DNA from: Buttiauxella izardii
Lineage (GTDB): Bacteria; Pseudomonadota; Gammaproteobacteria; Enterobacterales; Enterobacteriaceae
Length of the DNA stretch: 60,119 bases
Direction: 5' to 3'
NCBI RefSeq assembly: GCF_003601925.1
Contig: NZ_QZWH01000045.1
Location: 1 to 60,119 of the forward strand
Positions 52,698 through 60,119 of the stretch are shown here, one piece after another. The notes under the pieces are model-generated. The model had not been told where the DNA came from. It saw nothing but the letters and a program-made list of their open reading frames with translations, and did not search any database. A program made the position numbers and the translations under genes. Every line of letters begins with the position of its first letter. The first letter of the stretch is position 1.

Positions 52698-52777
52698 CCC
52701 TCACCCTAACCCTCTCCCCCAGGAGAGGGGATCGCTCGGTTTTCTCCCTCTCCCGTGGGAGAGGGCCGGGGTGAGGG
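52698..52777. repeat. dispersed palindromic repeat between livJ and panM
   Basis: CCCTCACCCTAACCCTCTCC at the left is matched by an inverted GGAGAGGGCCGGGGTGAGGG at the right, with a second inner dyad (CAGGAGAGGG / CCCTCTCCC). It fills the gap between the convergent genes livJ and panM and probably acts as a terminator or 3' stabiliser. The same family appears at 59978-60119. Confidence 0.85.
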
Positions 52778-52782
52778 CAATT

Positions 52783-53163
52783 TTATTTACCCCAACCCCC
52801 ACTCTGAACCCTAAACCCTACCGCTTGCATAAATTCATTCATCACGTCGCGGTCATCTACTCCCGCGTCGCTCATCCACCATCCGGTGATTTCCGGGTTA
52901 TCACGAATCATTTCTTCGACTAAATATTGCCCCACGCCCCGGCGGCGGGTGATTTCGCGCACCCGCAACGAATCCAGCGCTCCCTCCGTTCCTGCCAGCG
53001 TGACGCGCACCGCGCCCAGCAGTCGGTCGTTAAATTTTGCAGCATAAATTCTGTGGCTCTCACTAAGCGTAAGCGAAGCGCTGGAATATTCCGGCCAGAT
53101 CTTAGCGAGATCGATTTCATCCTGGGCACTACACTCAAACAGACGAATGATGGTGAGTTTCAT
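52783..53163 (-). CDS. panM: PanM, PanD maturation factor
   Basis: This 126-residue GNAT-fold protein triggers self-cleavage of aspartate decarboxylase PanD and senses CoA in pantothenate synthesis. MKLTIIRLFECSAQDEIDLAKIWPEYSSASL and GTEGALDSLRVREITRRRGVGQYLVEEMIRDNPEITGWWMSDAGVDDRDVMNEFMQAVGF match E. coli PanM (127 residues). The R-R-R-G-V-G-Q acetyl-CoA loop is intact. The start at 53163 agrees with E. coli; the leader is weak. It lies between livJ and livK as in E. coli. Confidence 0.95.
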   Translation of the reverse strand: MKLTIIRLFECSAQDEIDLAKIWPEYSSASLTLSESHRIYAAKFNDRLLGAVRVTLAGTEGALDSLRVREITRRRGVGQYLVEEMIRDNPEITGWWMSDAGVDDRDVMNEFMQAVGFRVQSGGWGK

Positions 53164-53578
53164 AAGCGAGCTAACCAAAAAGCGGGAAAACACCGAGTGT
53201 AACCAATTTATTTGCGCCAGACGCTTTCTCTTTTATCTGTCATATCCCAGACGATTAATTTTTACGTCAAACATATGCCAGCTCGATAAATGGCAGATTG
53301 AAAAATGGTCAGTATAAAACGCTAAATCCTAGTGATTTATTCCGCTCTTTGTATCGCTATTTTATGCTGAAAAAGCTGCTTTTTTTTGTTTAACTCTAAG
53401 CAAATACAGAATAATATCTTTGCTTAATAGCCTGAAAAATAGAGAGTTTAGCCTTAAAAATTGTAAATTTTAACGCTAAGCCCTTAAAGGCGCTCATAAA
53501 AATGGTTAAAGGCTAAAAAGCGCGCAGTTTGTTTTTTCGCCAAAATAAAACCACAAATCACGAACAGGAATTGGATCT
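53164..53578 (+). promoter_or_regulatory. livK upstream region
   Basis: This 415-base AT-rich gap has no gene that I can support. It should carry the livKHMGF promoter and Lrp sites, since the E. coli operon is repressed by Lrp with leucine. A/T tracts are frequent from 53330 to 53500. No certain -10/-35 pair was found. Confidence 0.4.
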
Positions 53579-54688
53579 ATGAAAATGAACGCGAAGACAT
53601 TACTCGCTGGGGTTATTGCGCTGGCGGTGTCTCACGCGGCAACAGCAGCTGATATCAAAGTTGCGGTTGTTGGTGCCATGTCTGGCCCGGTCGCGCAGTG
53701 GGGCGACATGGAATTTAACGGTGCTCGCCAGGCGATCAAAGACATCAACGCTAAAGGCGGCATCAAAGGTGACAAACTTGTCGCGGTTGAATATGACGAT
53801 GCTTGTGACCCGAAACAAGCCGTTGCGGTTGCCAACAAAATCATTAACGACGGTGTGCGCTATGTTATCGGCCACCTCTGCTCCTCTTCAACTCAGCCCG
53901 CGTCTGATATCTACGAAGACGAAGGCATCCTGATGATCACCCCGGGTGCGACTAACCCGGAGCTGACTGCTCGCGGCTACAAAATGATTATGCGTACCGC
54001 TGGCCTGGATTCTTCCCAGGGCCCGACGGCATCTAAATACATTCTGGAAACCGTTAAGCCGCAGCGCATCGCTATCATTCATGATAAGCAGCAATACGGT
54101 GAAGGCCTGGCGCGTTCTGTACAGGACGGCCTGAAAAAAGGCGGCGCGAACATCGTCTTCTTCGACGGCATCACCGCGGGCGATAAAGACTTCTCCACGC
54201 TGGTGGCGCGTCTGCAAAAAGAAAATATCGACTTCGTTTACTACGGCGGCTACTACCCGGAAATGGGCCAGATCCTGCGCCAGGCGCGTGCTGTTGGCCT
54301 GAAAACTCAGTTCATGGGGCCAGAAGGTGTGGGTAACGCTTCGCTGTCCAACATCGCGGGCAAAGCGGGCGAAGGCATGTTAGTGACTATGCCAAAACGC
54401 TATGACCAGGATCCAGCGAACAAAGTTATCGTTGACGAGCTGAAAGCTGAGAAGAAAGACCCGAGTGGCCCATATGTGTGGATCACTTACGCCGCGGTGC
54501 AGTCCCTGGCGACAGCACTTGAGCGCACCGGCAGCGAAGAGCCTGCTGATTTAGTCAAAGATTTGAAAGCAAACGGTGCGAAAACCGTGATTGGGCCGCT
54601 GAACTGGGATGAGAAAGGCGATCTGAAGGGATTTGATTTTGGAGTCTTCCAGTGGCATGCCGACGGTTCGTCTTCAGTGGCGAAATAG
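53579..54688 (+). CDS. livK: leucine-specific periplasmic binding protein LivK
   Basis: This 369-residue paralogue of LivJ has a signal peptide ([23 protein letters not shown]) and the same fold. [55 protein letters not shown] and AMTNPEL-like [27 protein letters not shown] match E. coli LivK. Trp at the AQWGD position, where LivJ has Tyr, fits the leucine-specific type. It feeds the LivHMGF ABC transporter encoded just downstream. Confidence 0.97.
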   Translation: MKMNAKTLLAGVIALAVSHAATAADIKVAVVGAMSGPVAQWGDMEFNGARQAIKDINAKGGIKGDKLVAVEYDDACDPKQAVAVANKIINDGVRYVIGHLCSSSTQPASDIYEDEGILMITPGATNPELTARGYKMIMRTAGLDSSQGPTASKYILETVKPQRIAIIHDKQQYGEGLARSVQDGLKKGGANIVFFDGITAGDKDFSTLVARLQKENIDFVYYGGYYPEMGQILRQARAVGLKTQFMGPEGVGNASLSNIAGKAGEGMLVTMPKRYDQDPANKVIVDELKAEKKDPSGPYVWITYAAVQSLATALERTGSEEPADLVKDLKANGAKTVIGPLNWDEKGDLKGFDFGVFQWHADGSSSVAK

Positions 54689-54707
54689 TAGCGGCAATTC
54701 TGGGTCA

Positions 54708-54741
54708 TCCCTCCTCTCCGGCGGCTATGCGTCGGAGGGGG
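54708..54741 (+). other. hairpin between livK and livH
   Basis: CCCTCC (54709-54714) pairs with GGAGGG (54734-54739) around a GC-rich loop, and the GGAGGGGG arm ends 20 bases before the livH start. As livK is the highly expressed gene of the operon, this hairpin may cap its 3' end and lower the flow into livHMGF. Confidence 0.5.
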
Positions 54742-54759
54742 AATAAATAAGGTTATTGT

Positions 54760-55686
54760 ATGTCCGAGCAGTTCCTCTACTTCCTGCAACAGATGTTTAA
54801 CGGCGTCACGCTGGGCAGTACTTACGCGCTGATTGCCATCGGTTACACCATGGTTTACGGCATTATCGGCATGATCAACTTCGCCCACGGCGAGGTGTAT
54901 ATGATCGGCAGCTACGTCTCGTTCATGATCATCGCCGCACTGATGATGCTGGGCATTGATGTGGGCTGGATGCTGGTCGGTGCTGGCTTTATTGGCGCAA
55001 TTATCATCGCAAGCGCCTACGGCTGGAGTATTGAACGCGTCGCTTATAAACCGGTGCGTAACTCTAAACGTCTGATTGCCCTGATCTCTGCCATCGGGAT
55101 GTCCATCTTCCTGCAAAACTACGTCAGCCTGACGGAAGGTTCGCGCGATATCGCGCTGCCAAGCCTGTTCAACGGCCAGTGGGTAGTCGGTTCTAGCGAA
55201 AGCTTCACCGCAACCATCACGACGATGCAGTTGGTGATTTGGGTGGTGACGTTCCTTGCCATGCTCGCGTTGACGCTTTTCATCCGCTATTCCCGCATGG
55301 GCCGTGCCTGCCGTGCGTGTGCAGAAGATTTGAAAATGGCGAGTCTGCTCGGCATTAACACTGACCGCGTAATCTCCCTGACGTTCGTAATTGGTGCGGC
55401 AATGGCCGCAGTGGCGGGCGTCTTGCTCGGCCAATTCTACGGCGTAATCAACCCGTACATCGGCTTTATGGCCGGGATGAAAGCCTTCACCGCAGCGGTT
55501 CTTGGCGGTATCGGCAGCATTCCTGGTGCGATGATTGGCGGCCTGATTTTAGGTGTCGCAGAAGCGCTGACCTCGGCTTATCTGAGCACTGAATATAAAG
55601 ATGTTGTCTCCTTTGCTCTGCTCATCGTGGTGCTGTTGGTTATGCCAACCGGTATCCTGGGCCGTCCGGAGGTAGAAAAAGTATGA
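54760..55686 (+). CDS. livH: branched-chain amino acid ABC permease LivH
   Basis: This 308-residue inner-membrane protein has eight or so helices and the same length as E. coli Liv[53 protein letters not shown]-like and [34 protein letters not shown] are family hallmarks. It overlaps livM by four bases (ATGA). Confidence 0.97.
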   Translation: MSEQFLYFLQQMFNGVTLGSTYALIAIGYTMVYGIIGMINFAHGEVYMIGSYVSFMIIAALMMLGIDVGWMLVGAGFIGAIIIASAYGWSIERVAYKPVRNSKRLIALISAIGMSIFLQNYVSLTEGSRDIALPSLFNGQWVVGSSESFTATITTMQLVIWVVTFLAMLALTLFIRYSRMGRACRACAEDLKMASLLGINTDRVISLTFVIGAAMAAVAGVLLGQFYGVINPYIGFMAGMKAFTAAVLGGIGSIPGAMIGGLILGVAEALTSAYLSTEYKDVVSFALLIVVLLVMPTGILGRPEVEKV

Positions 55687-56969
55687 AACCGATGCATGTT
55701 GTTCTTGCGCTGCTTTCAGCGGCGATATTTTTCGTGCTGGCGGGCGTCTTTATGGGCGTTCAGCTGAGTCTCGATGGCACTAAACTTGTGGTACACAGCG
55801 CCGAAACCGTGCGCTGGGAATGGGTTCTGATTGGCACGGCGATTGTCTTCGTCTTCCAGTTATTGCGACCTGCATTCCAGAAAGGCATGAAAAAAGTCTC
55901 CGGGCCGAAGTTTGTGCTGCCTGCGTTAGACGGTTCCACACCTAAACAAAAACTGTTCCTGCTGGCGTTGCTGGTGCTTGCCGTGGCTTGGCCGTTTGTG
56001 GTTTCGCGCGGTACGGTCGACATCGCCACGCTAACCATGATTTACATCATCTTAGGCCTCGGCCTGAACGTGGTGGTCGGTTTGTCCGGCTTGCTGGTTC
56101 TGGGCTACGGCGGTTTCTATGCCATTGGCGCGTACACCTTTGCGCTGCTGAACCACTATTACGGCCTGGGTTTCTGGACTTGCCTGCCAATCGCGGGACT
56201 GGTTTCGGCGGCGGCAGGCTTCCTGCTCGGCTTCCCGGTCTTGCGTCTGCGAGGTGACTACCTGGCGATTGTGACGCTGGGTTTCGGTGAAATAGTCCGT
56301 ATCCTGCTGCTTAACAACACCGAAATCACTGGTGGCCCGAACGGCATCAGCCAGATTCCAAAGCCAACCCTGTTTGGCCTGGAGTTCAGCCGTAGCGCGC
56401 GTGAGGGCGGTTGGGACACCTTCAGCAACTTCTTTAACGTCGCGTATAACCCCGGCGACAGGATTATCTTCCTCTACCTGGTCGCGCTTTTGCTGGTTGT
56501 GTTGTCGCTGTTTGTGATTAACCGTTTGCTGCGTATGCCGCTGGGTCGTGCGTGGGAAGCGCTGCGTGAAGATGAAATTGCCTGCCGTTCATTGGGCCTG
56601 AACCCAACACGCATCAAGCTGACCGCATTCACCATCAGCGCCGCGTTTGCAGGCTTCGCCGGTACGCTGTTCGCCGCACGCCAGGGCTTTGTCAGCCCGG
56701 AATCCTTCACCTTCGCCGAATCGGCCTTCGTACTGGCGATTGTGGTGCTGGGTGGGATGGGCTCGCAGTTTGCCGTTATCCTCGCCGCCGTGCTGCTGGT
56801 GGTTTCACGCGAATTGATGCGTGACTTGAACGAATACAGCATGTTGGTGCTCGGTGGCTTGATGGTGCTGATGATGATTTGGCGTCCGCAAGGCCTGCTG
56901 CCAATGACGCGCCCGCAGTTGAAGCTGAAAAAAGAGAAAGTGGAACAAATCAAAGGAGAGCAGGCATGA
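55683..56969 (+). CDS. livM: branched-chain amino acid ABC permease LivM
   Basis: This 428-residue inner-membrane protein, about 425 in E. coli, has an extra N-terminal membrane region. Conserved [88 protein letters not shown] and [14 protein letters not shown] identify it. It overlaps both livH and livG by four bases. Confidence 0.97.
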   Translation: MKPMHVVLALLSAAIFFVLAGVFMGVQLSLDGTKLVVHSAETVRWEWVLIGTAIVFVFQLLRPAFQKGMKKVSGPKFVLPALDGSTPKQKLFLLALLVLAVAWPFVVSRGTVDIATLTMIYIILGLGLNVVVGLSGLLVLGYGGFYAIGAYTFALLNHYYGLGFWTCLPIAGLVSAAAGFLLGFPVLRLRGDYLAIVTLGFGEIVRILLLNNTEITGGPNGISQIPKPTLFGLEFSRSAREGGWDTFSNFFNVAYNPGDRIIFLYLVALLLVVLSLFVINRLLRMPLGRAWEALREDEIACRSLGLNPTRIKLTAFTISAAFAGFAGTLFAARQGFVSPESFTFAESAFVLAIVVLGGMGSQFAVILAAVLLVVSRELMRDLNEYSMLVLGGLMVLMMIWRPQGLLPMTRPQLKLKKEKVEQIKGEQA

Positions 56970-57733
56970 GTCAGCCATTGTTATCCGTAGACGGCCTGAT
57001 GATGCGTTTCGGCGGCCTGCTCGCCGTAAACAATGTTTCTCTGGAACTGCATCCGCAAGAAATTGTTTCGTTAATCGGCCCCAACGGTGCCGGTAAAACC
57101 ACCGTTTTTAACTGCCTGACCGGTTTCTACAAACCGACAGGCGGCACGATTATGTTGCGCGACCAACACCTTGAAGGGCTGCCAGGGCAACAAATCGCGC
57201 GTATGGGCGTGGTGCGGACTTTCCAGCACGTGCGTCTGTTCCGCGAAATGACGGTCATTGAAAACCTGCTGGTCGCCCAGCATATGCAGCTCAAAACCGG
57301 CGTGTTCTCCGGTTTGCTGAAAACGCCTGCTTTCCGCCGTTCACAAAGCGAAGCGCTCGACCGCGCGGCGACCTGGCTGGATCGCATTGGTTTGCTTGAG
57401 CAGGCTAACCGCCAGGCGAGCAACCTCGCGTATGGCGATCAACGCCGTCTTGAAATTGCACGCTGCATGGTGACTCTGCCGGAAATTTTGATGCTGGACG
57501 AACCGGCTGCTGGCCTTAACCCGAAAGAAACGCATGAGCTCGATGAGTTAATCATGGAGTTGCGTAACCATCACAACACCACCGTGCTGTTAATCGAACA
57601 CGACATGAAACTGGTGATGGGCATTTCTGACAGGATTTACGTGGTAAACCAGGGGACGCCGCTTGCGAACGGCACACCGGAGCAAATCCGTAATAACCCT
57701 GACGTAATCCGTGCCTATTTGGGAGAGGCGTAA
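56966..57733 (+). CDS. livG: branched-chain amino acid ABC ATPase LivG
   Basis: This 255-residue ATPase has Walker [10 protein letters not shown], signature [14 protein letters not shown] and Walker [11 protein letters not shown]. The start at 56966 ([17 protein letters not shown]) gives the exact E. coli length and overlaps the livM stop (ATGA); a longer frame from 56879 lies inside livM. It pairs with LivF to drive LivHM. Confidence 0.97.
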   Translation: MSQPLLSVDGLMMRFGGLLAVNNVSLELHPQEIVSLIGPNGAGKTTVFNCLTGFYKPTGGTIMLRDQHLEGLPGQQIARMGVVRTFQHVRLFREMTVIENLLVAQHMQLKTGVFSGLLKTPAFRRSQSEALDRAATWLDRIGLLEQANRQASNLAYGDQRRLEIARCMVTLPEILMLDEPAAGLNPKETHELDELIMELRNHHNTTVLLIEHDMKLVMGISDRIYVVNQGTPLANGTPEQIRNNPDVIRAYLGEA

Positions 57734-57734
57734 G

Positions 57735-58448
57735 ATGGAAAATATCATGTTGTCCTTTGACCATGTGAGCGCCCACTACGGAAAAATCCAGGCGCTTCAT
57801 GAAGTCAGTCTGCACATCAAACAGGGCGAAATCGTCACCCTGATTGGCGCGAACGGCGCGGGTAAAACCACGCTGCTCGGAACACTGTGCGGCGACCCGC
57901 GCGCGTCCAGCGGCAAAATTACTTTTGATGGCAAAGACATTACCGACTGGCACACCGCGCGCATCATGCGTGAAGCGGTCGCGATTGTGCCGGAAGGCCG
58001 CCGCGTTTTTTCCCGCATGACAGTGGAAGAAAACCTGGCAATGGGCGGATTCTTCGCCGAGCGCGACCAGTATCACGAACGCATCCAACGCGTTTACGAA
58101 CTGTTCCCGCGCCTGCATGAGCGCCGCATCCAACGTGCGGGCACCATGTCCGGCGGTGAACAGCAGATGCTGGCGATTGGCCGTGCGCTGATGAGCCAGC
58201 CGCGCCTGCTGCTGTTGGATGAGCCGTCGCTCGGCCTTGCGCCAATCATCATTCAGCAGATTTTCGACACCATTGAGCAACTGCGCAGCGAAGGCATGAC
58301 CATCTTCCTCGTCGAGCAAAACGCCAACCAGGCGCTGAAACTCGCCGACCGTGGCTACGTGCTGGAAAACGGCCACGTCGTTCTGGAAGATACCGGCGAC
58401 GCACTGCTGGCGAACGAAGCGGTACGCAGCGCCTATCTCGGCGGGTAA
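57735..58448 (+). CDS. livF: branched-chain amino acid ABC ATPase LivF
   Basis: This 237-residue ATPase has Walker A GANGAGKTT, signature MSGGEQQMLAIGRA and Walker B LLLLDEPSLGLAP. The start at 57735 (MENIMLSFDHVSAHYGKIQALHEVSLHI), one base after the livG stop and after GGAGAGG, gives the E. coli length. Last gene of livKHMGF. Confidence 0.97.
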   Translation: MENIMLSFDHVSAHYGKIQALHEVSLHIKQGEIVTLIGANGAGKTTLLGTLCGDPRASSGKITFDGKDITDWHTARIMREAVAIVPEGRRVFSRMTVEENLAMGGFFAERDQYHERIQRVYELFPRLHERRIQRAGTMSGGEQQMLAIGRALMSQPRLLLLDEPSLGLAPIIIQQIFDTIEQLRSEGMTIFLVEQNANQALKLADRGYVLENGHVVLEDTGDALLANEAVRSAYLGG

Positions 58449-58465
58449 ATTATCGCTTGAATATG

Positions 58466-58491
58466 AAGGAGCCTTTTTGGCTCCTTTTTTT
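58466..58491 (+). terminator. livF intrinsic terminator
   Basis: AAGGAGCC (58466-58473) pairs with GGCTCCTT (58479-58486) around TTTTT, followed by a T run, 18 bases after the livF stop codon. Confidence 0.93.
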
Positions 58492-58539
58492 ATGACATTT
58501 TTCCGTCGGTCATAATTCCTTCACTTCATCGTAACGATC

Positions 58540-58568
58540 CTGTCACCTCCCGGTTATTTTTCTGTCAT
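58540..58568 (+). promoter_or_regulatory. Pho box array of ugpB
   Basis: CTGTCAC (58540), CGGTTAT (58551) and CTGTCAT (58562) are 7-mers spaced exactly 11 bases apart, the arrangement of PhoB sites. A fourth ATGTCAT lies at 58575 but with 13-base spacing. They stand 83-111 bases before ugpB, whose E. coli counterpart is in the Pho regulon. Confidence 0.85.
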
Positions 58569-58650
58569 TCGCGCATGTCATGTTTTGATGCGAACAAAAA
58601 CGCGTGTTTTCGCGCAGTTAACTAATGACTAACCCGCAGGGAAATAAGAC

Positions 58651-59970
58651 ATGACGGCATCATTACGACACACAGCAATTTGCCTGGCGCTTGGATGCGT
58701 ATTTAGCAGTAGCGCCATCGCTGCCACCTCCATTCCATTCTGGCACTCGATGGAAGGCGAACTGGGCAAAGAAGTCGATTCGCTGGCTCAACGTTTTAAC
58801 CAGACGCATCCTGACTACAAAATTGTCCCGGTTTATAAAGGCAACTACGAACAAAACCTGGCGGCAGGGATTGCGGCTTTCCGTTCGGGCAACGCGCCCG
58901 CGATTTTGCAGGTTTATGAAGTCGGCACCGCGACCATGATGGCCTCGAAGGCAATCAAACCGGTCTACGAAGTGTTTAACGATGCGGGTATTAAGTTCGA
59001 CGAATCCCAGTTTGTGCCGACGGTTTCCGGGTACTACACCGATGCGAAAACCGGGCATCTGCTTTCCCAGCCGTTTAACAGCTCCACGCCAGTTTTGTAT
59101 TACAACAAAGACGCCTTTAAGAAAGCCGGCCTGAACCCGGACCAGCCACCAAAAACCTGGCAGGATCTGGCTGAATACACCGCCAAACTGAAAGCGGCAG
59201 GTATGAAGTGCGGCTACGCCAGCGGCTGGCAGGGCTGGATTCAAATTGAAAACTTCAGTGCCTGGAATGGCCTGCCGGTTGCCACCAAAAACAATGGTTT
59301 CGATGGCACTGATGCGGTTCTGGAATTCAACAAGCCTGAGCAAGTCAAACACATCGCGCTGCTGGAAGAGTTGAACAAGAAGGGCGATTTCAGTTATTTC
59401 GGTCGTAAAGACGAATCCACCGAGAAGTTCTACAACGGCGATTGCGCGATTACCACCGCCTCGTCGGGCTCGCTGGCTGATATCCGCCACTACGCCAAAT
59501 TCAACTACGGCGTGGGCATGATGCCTTACGATTCAACCATTCCAAACGCGCCGCAAAACGCCATTATCGGCGGGGCGAGTTTGTGGGTGATGCAGGGCAA
59601 AGACGCGGCGACTTACAAAGGCGTTGCCGAGTTTATGCAGTTCCTTGCGCAGCCTGAAATCGCCGCCGAATGGCACCAGAAAACCGGTTATCTACCGATC
59701 ACCAAAGCCGCTTACGACCTGACGCGTGAACAAGGCTTCTACGAGAAAAATCCAGGGGCTGACATCGCCACGCGCCAGATGATGAACAAGCCACCATTGC
59801 CGTTCACCAAAGGTCTGCGTCTGGGCAACATGCCGCAGATTCGTACCATTGTGGATGAAGAACTGGAATCGGTATGGACCGGTAAGAAAACCCCTCAGCA
59901 AGCGTTAGACAGCGCGGTTGAGCGTGGTAATCAACTGCTGCGTCGCTTCGAGCAATCGACTAAGTCCTGA
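58651..59970 (+). CDS. ugpB: glycerol-3-phosphate-binding protein UgpB
   Basis: This 439-residue periplasmic receptor of the Ugp ABC transporter binds sn-glycerol-3-phosphate and glycerophosphodiesters during phosphate starvation. A signal peptide ([15 protein letters not shown]) leads to [65 protein letters not shown] and [44 protein letters not shown] match E. coli UgpB (438). GCAGGG precedes the ATG. The rest of the ugp operon should lie beyond the window. Confidence 0.97.
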   Translation: MTASLRHTAICLALGCVFSSSAIAATSIPFWHSMEGELGKEVDSLAQRFNQTHPDYKIVPVYKGNYEQNLAAGIAAFRSGNAPAILQVYEVGTATMMASKAIKPVYEVFNDAGIKFDESQFVPTVSGYYTDAKTGHLLSQPFNSSTPVLYYNKDAFKKAGLNPDQPPKTWQDLAEYTAKLKAAGMKCGYASGWQGWIQIENFSAWNGLPVATKNNGFDGTDAVLEFNKPEQVKHIALLEELNKKGDFSYFGRKDESTEKFYNGDCAITTASSGSLADIRHYAKFNYGVGMMPYDSTIPNAPQNAIIGGASLWVMQGKDAATYKGVAEFMQFLAQPEIAAEWHQKTGYLPITKAAYDLTREQGFYEKNPGADIATRQMMNKPPLPFTKGLRLGNMPQIRTIVDEELESVWTGKKTPQQALDSAVERGNQLLRRFEQSTKS

Positions 59971-59977
59971 TAAACAA

Positions 59978-60119
59978 CCCTCACCCTAACCCTCTCCCTG
60001 AGGGAGAGGGAACTTTCTTTCCTCCCTCTGCTGAGGGAGAGGGAACTTCCTTTCCTCCCTCTGCTGGGGGAGAGGGGACTTCCTTTTCTCCCTCTCCTGG
60101 GGGAGAGGGCTGGGGTGAG
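59978..60119. repeat. palindromic repeat expanded as a 33-bp tandem array
   Basis: The stretch starts CCCTCACCCTAACCCTCTCC and ends GGAGAGGGCTGGGGTGAG, the inverted outer arms also seen at 52698-52777. Between them the unit GAGGGAGAGGGAACTT recurs at about 60000, 60033 and 60066, with a further GGGAGAGGG near 60100, giving a 33-base period. It lies after ugpB, where the rest of the operon would be expected, and may stop or slow transcription. Confidence 0.85.

Noticed and set aside
51585-54688. livJ and livK as a recent duplication
   Set aside because: Both paralogues with the same binding-site differences exist in E. coli with panM between them, so the duplication is old.
56879-56965. N-terminal extension of livG
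   Set aside because: It is the livM coding sequence in another frame; the ATGA overlap start at 56966 fits the family length.
59978-60119. CRISPR array
   Set aside because: The repeats are contiguous 33-base units without unique spacers and share arms with a known type of intergenic palindrome.
1-60119. tRNA or rRNA genes
   Set aside because: No cloverleaf-like segments ending in CCA and no rRNA-like stretches were noticed on reading; a tRNA scan would settle this.

Overview
The window is a chromosomal segment of an Enterobacteriaceae bacterium. The housekeeping proteins (Gor, RlmJ, PrlC, RsmJ, UspA, UspB, PitA, YhiN, YhhT, YhhS, DcrB, YhhQ, TusA, ZntA, FtsYEX, RpoH, LivJKHMGF, UgpB) match their Escherichia coli counterparts closely in length and order. 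The accessory genes differ enough that I do not think it is Escherichia itself. A genus such as Buttiauxella or Kluyvera is possible, but I cannot settle it from sequence alone.

Layout. 1-5 kb: a possible insertion-sequence end, then ydeI, a GNAT acetyltransferase, and a yjiS/yjiR pair beside a large membrane protein of the STY4199 type. 5-10 kb: a lactose/cellobiose-type PTS operon (IIB, IIC, IIA and a LamB-type porin) with a divergent LacI-family regulator and good operator candidates. 10-21.4 kb: two small exported proteins, then the conserved block gor-rlmJ / prlC-rsmJ / uspA / uspB / pitA / yhiN; a chromosomal ccdAB toxin-antitoxin pair sits where E. coli has dtpB. 21.5-34.4 kb is the most variable part. 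It holds a membrane-tethered DUF4041/GIY-YIG protein, a DUF1294 protein, a decayed fragment of bepA, two LysR-family regulators, a four-gene chaperone-usher fimbrial operon, an MFS exporter and an M24-fold protein lacking metal ligands. 34.4-38.6 kb: conserved yhhT, yhhS, dcrB, yhhQ and tusA. 38.7-42.4 kb: an inserted TRAP transporter and a higBA toxin-antitoxin module. 42.5-60 kb: conserved zntA, yhhN, yhhM, yhhL, rsmD, ftsYEX, rpoH, livJ, panM, livKHMGF and ugpB.

Regulation is unusually readable. The clearest sites are a sigma-32 promoter before prlC, a 20-bp-spacer MerR-type (ZntR) promoter before zntA, a large HigA-type inverted repeat over the higBA promoter, a near-consensus CRP site before the TRAP operon, an 11-bp-phased Pho box array before ugpB, a consensus DnaA box before rpoH, paired LacI-type operators at the PTS operon, and a dcrB terminator embedded in the 3' coding end of yhhS. 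Dispersed repeats include two ERIC-type elements, a REP pair and two copies of a CCCTCACCC... palindromic family, one expanded into a 33-bp tandem array at the right edge.

The best leads for something undescribed are the membrane-anchored DUF4041-GIY-YIG protein at 21.5 kb, the CcdA antitoxin that seems to lack its DNA-binding half, and the PTS operon that has a porin but no glycosidase. No tRNA, rRNA or CRISPR array was seen.
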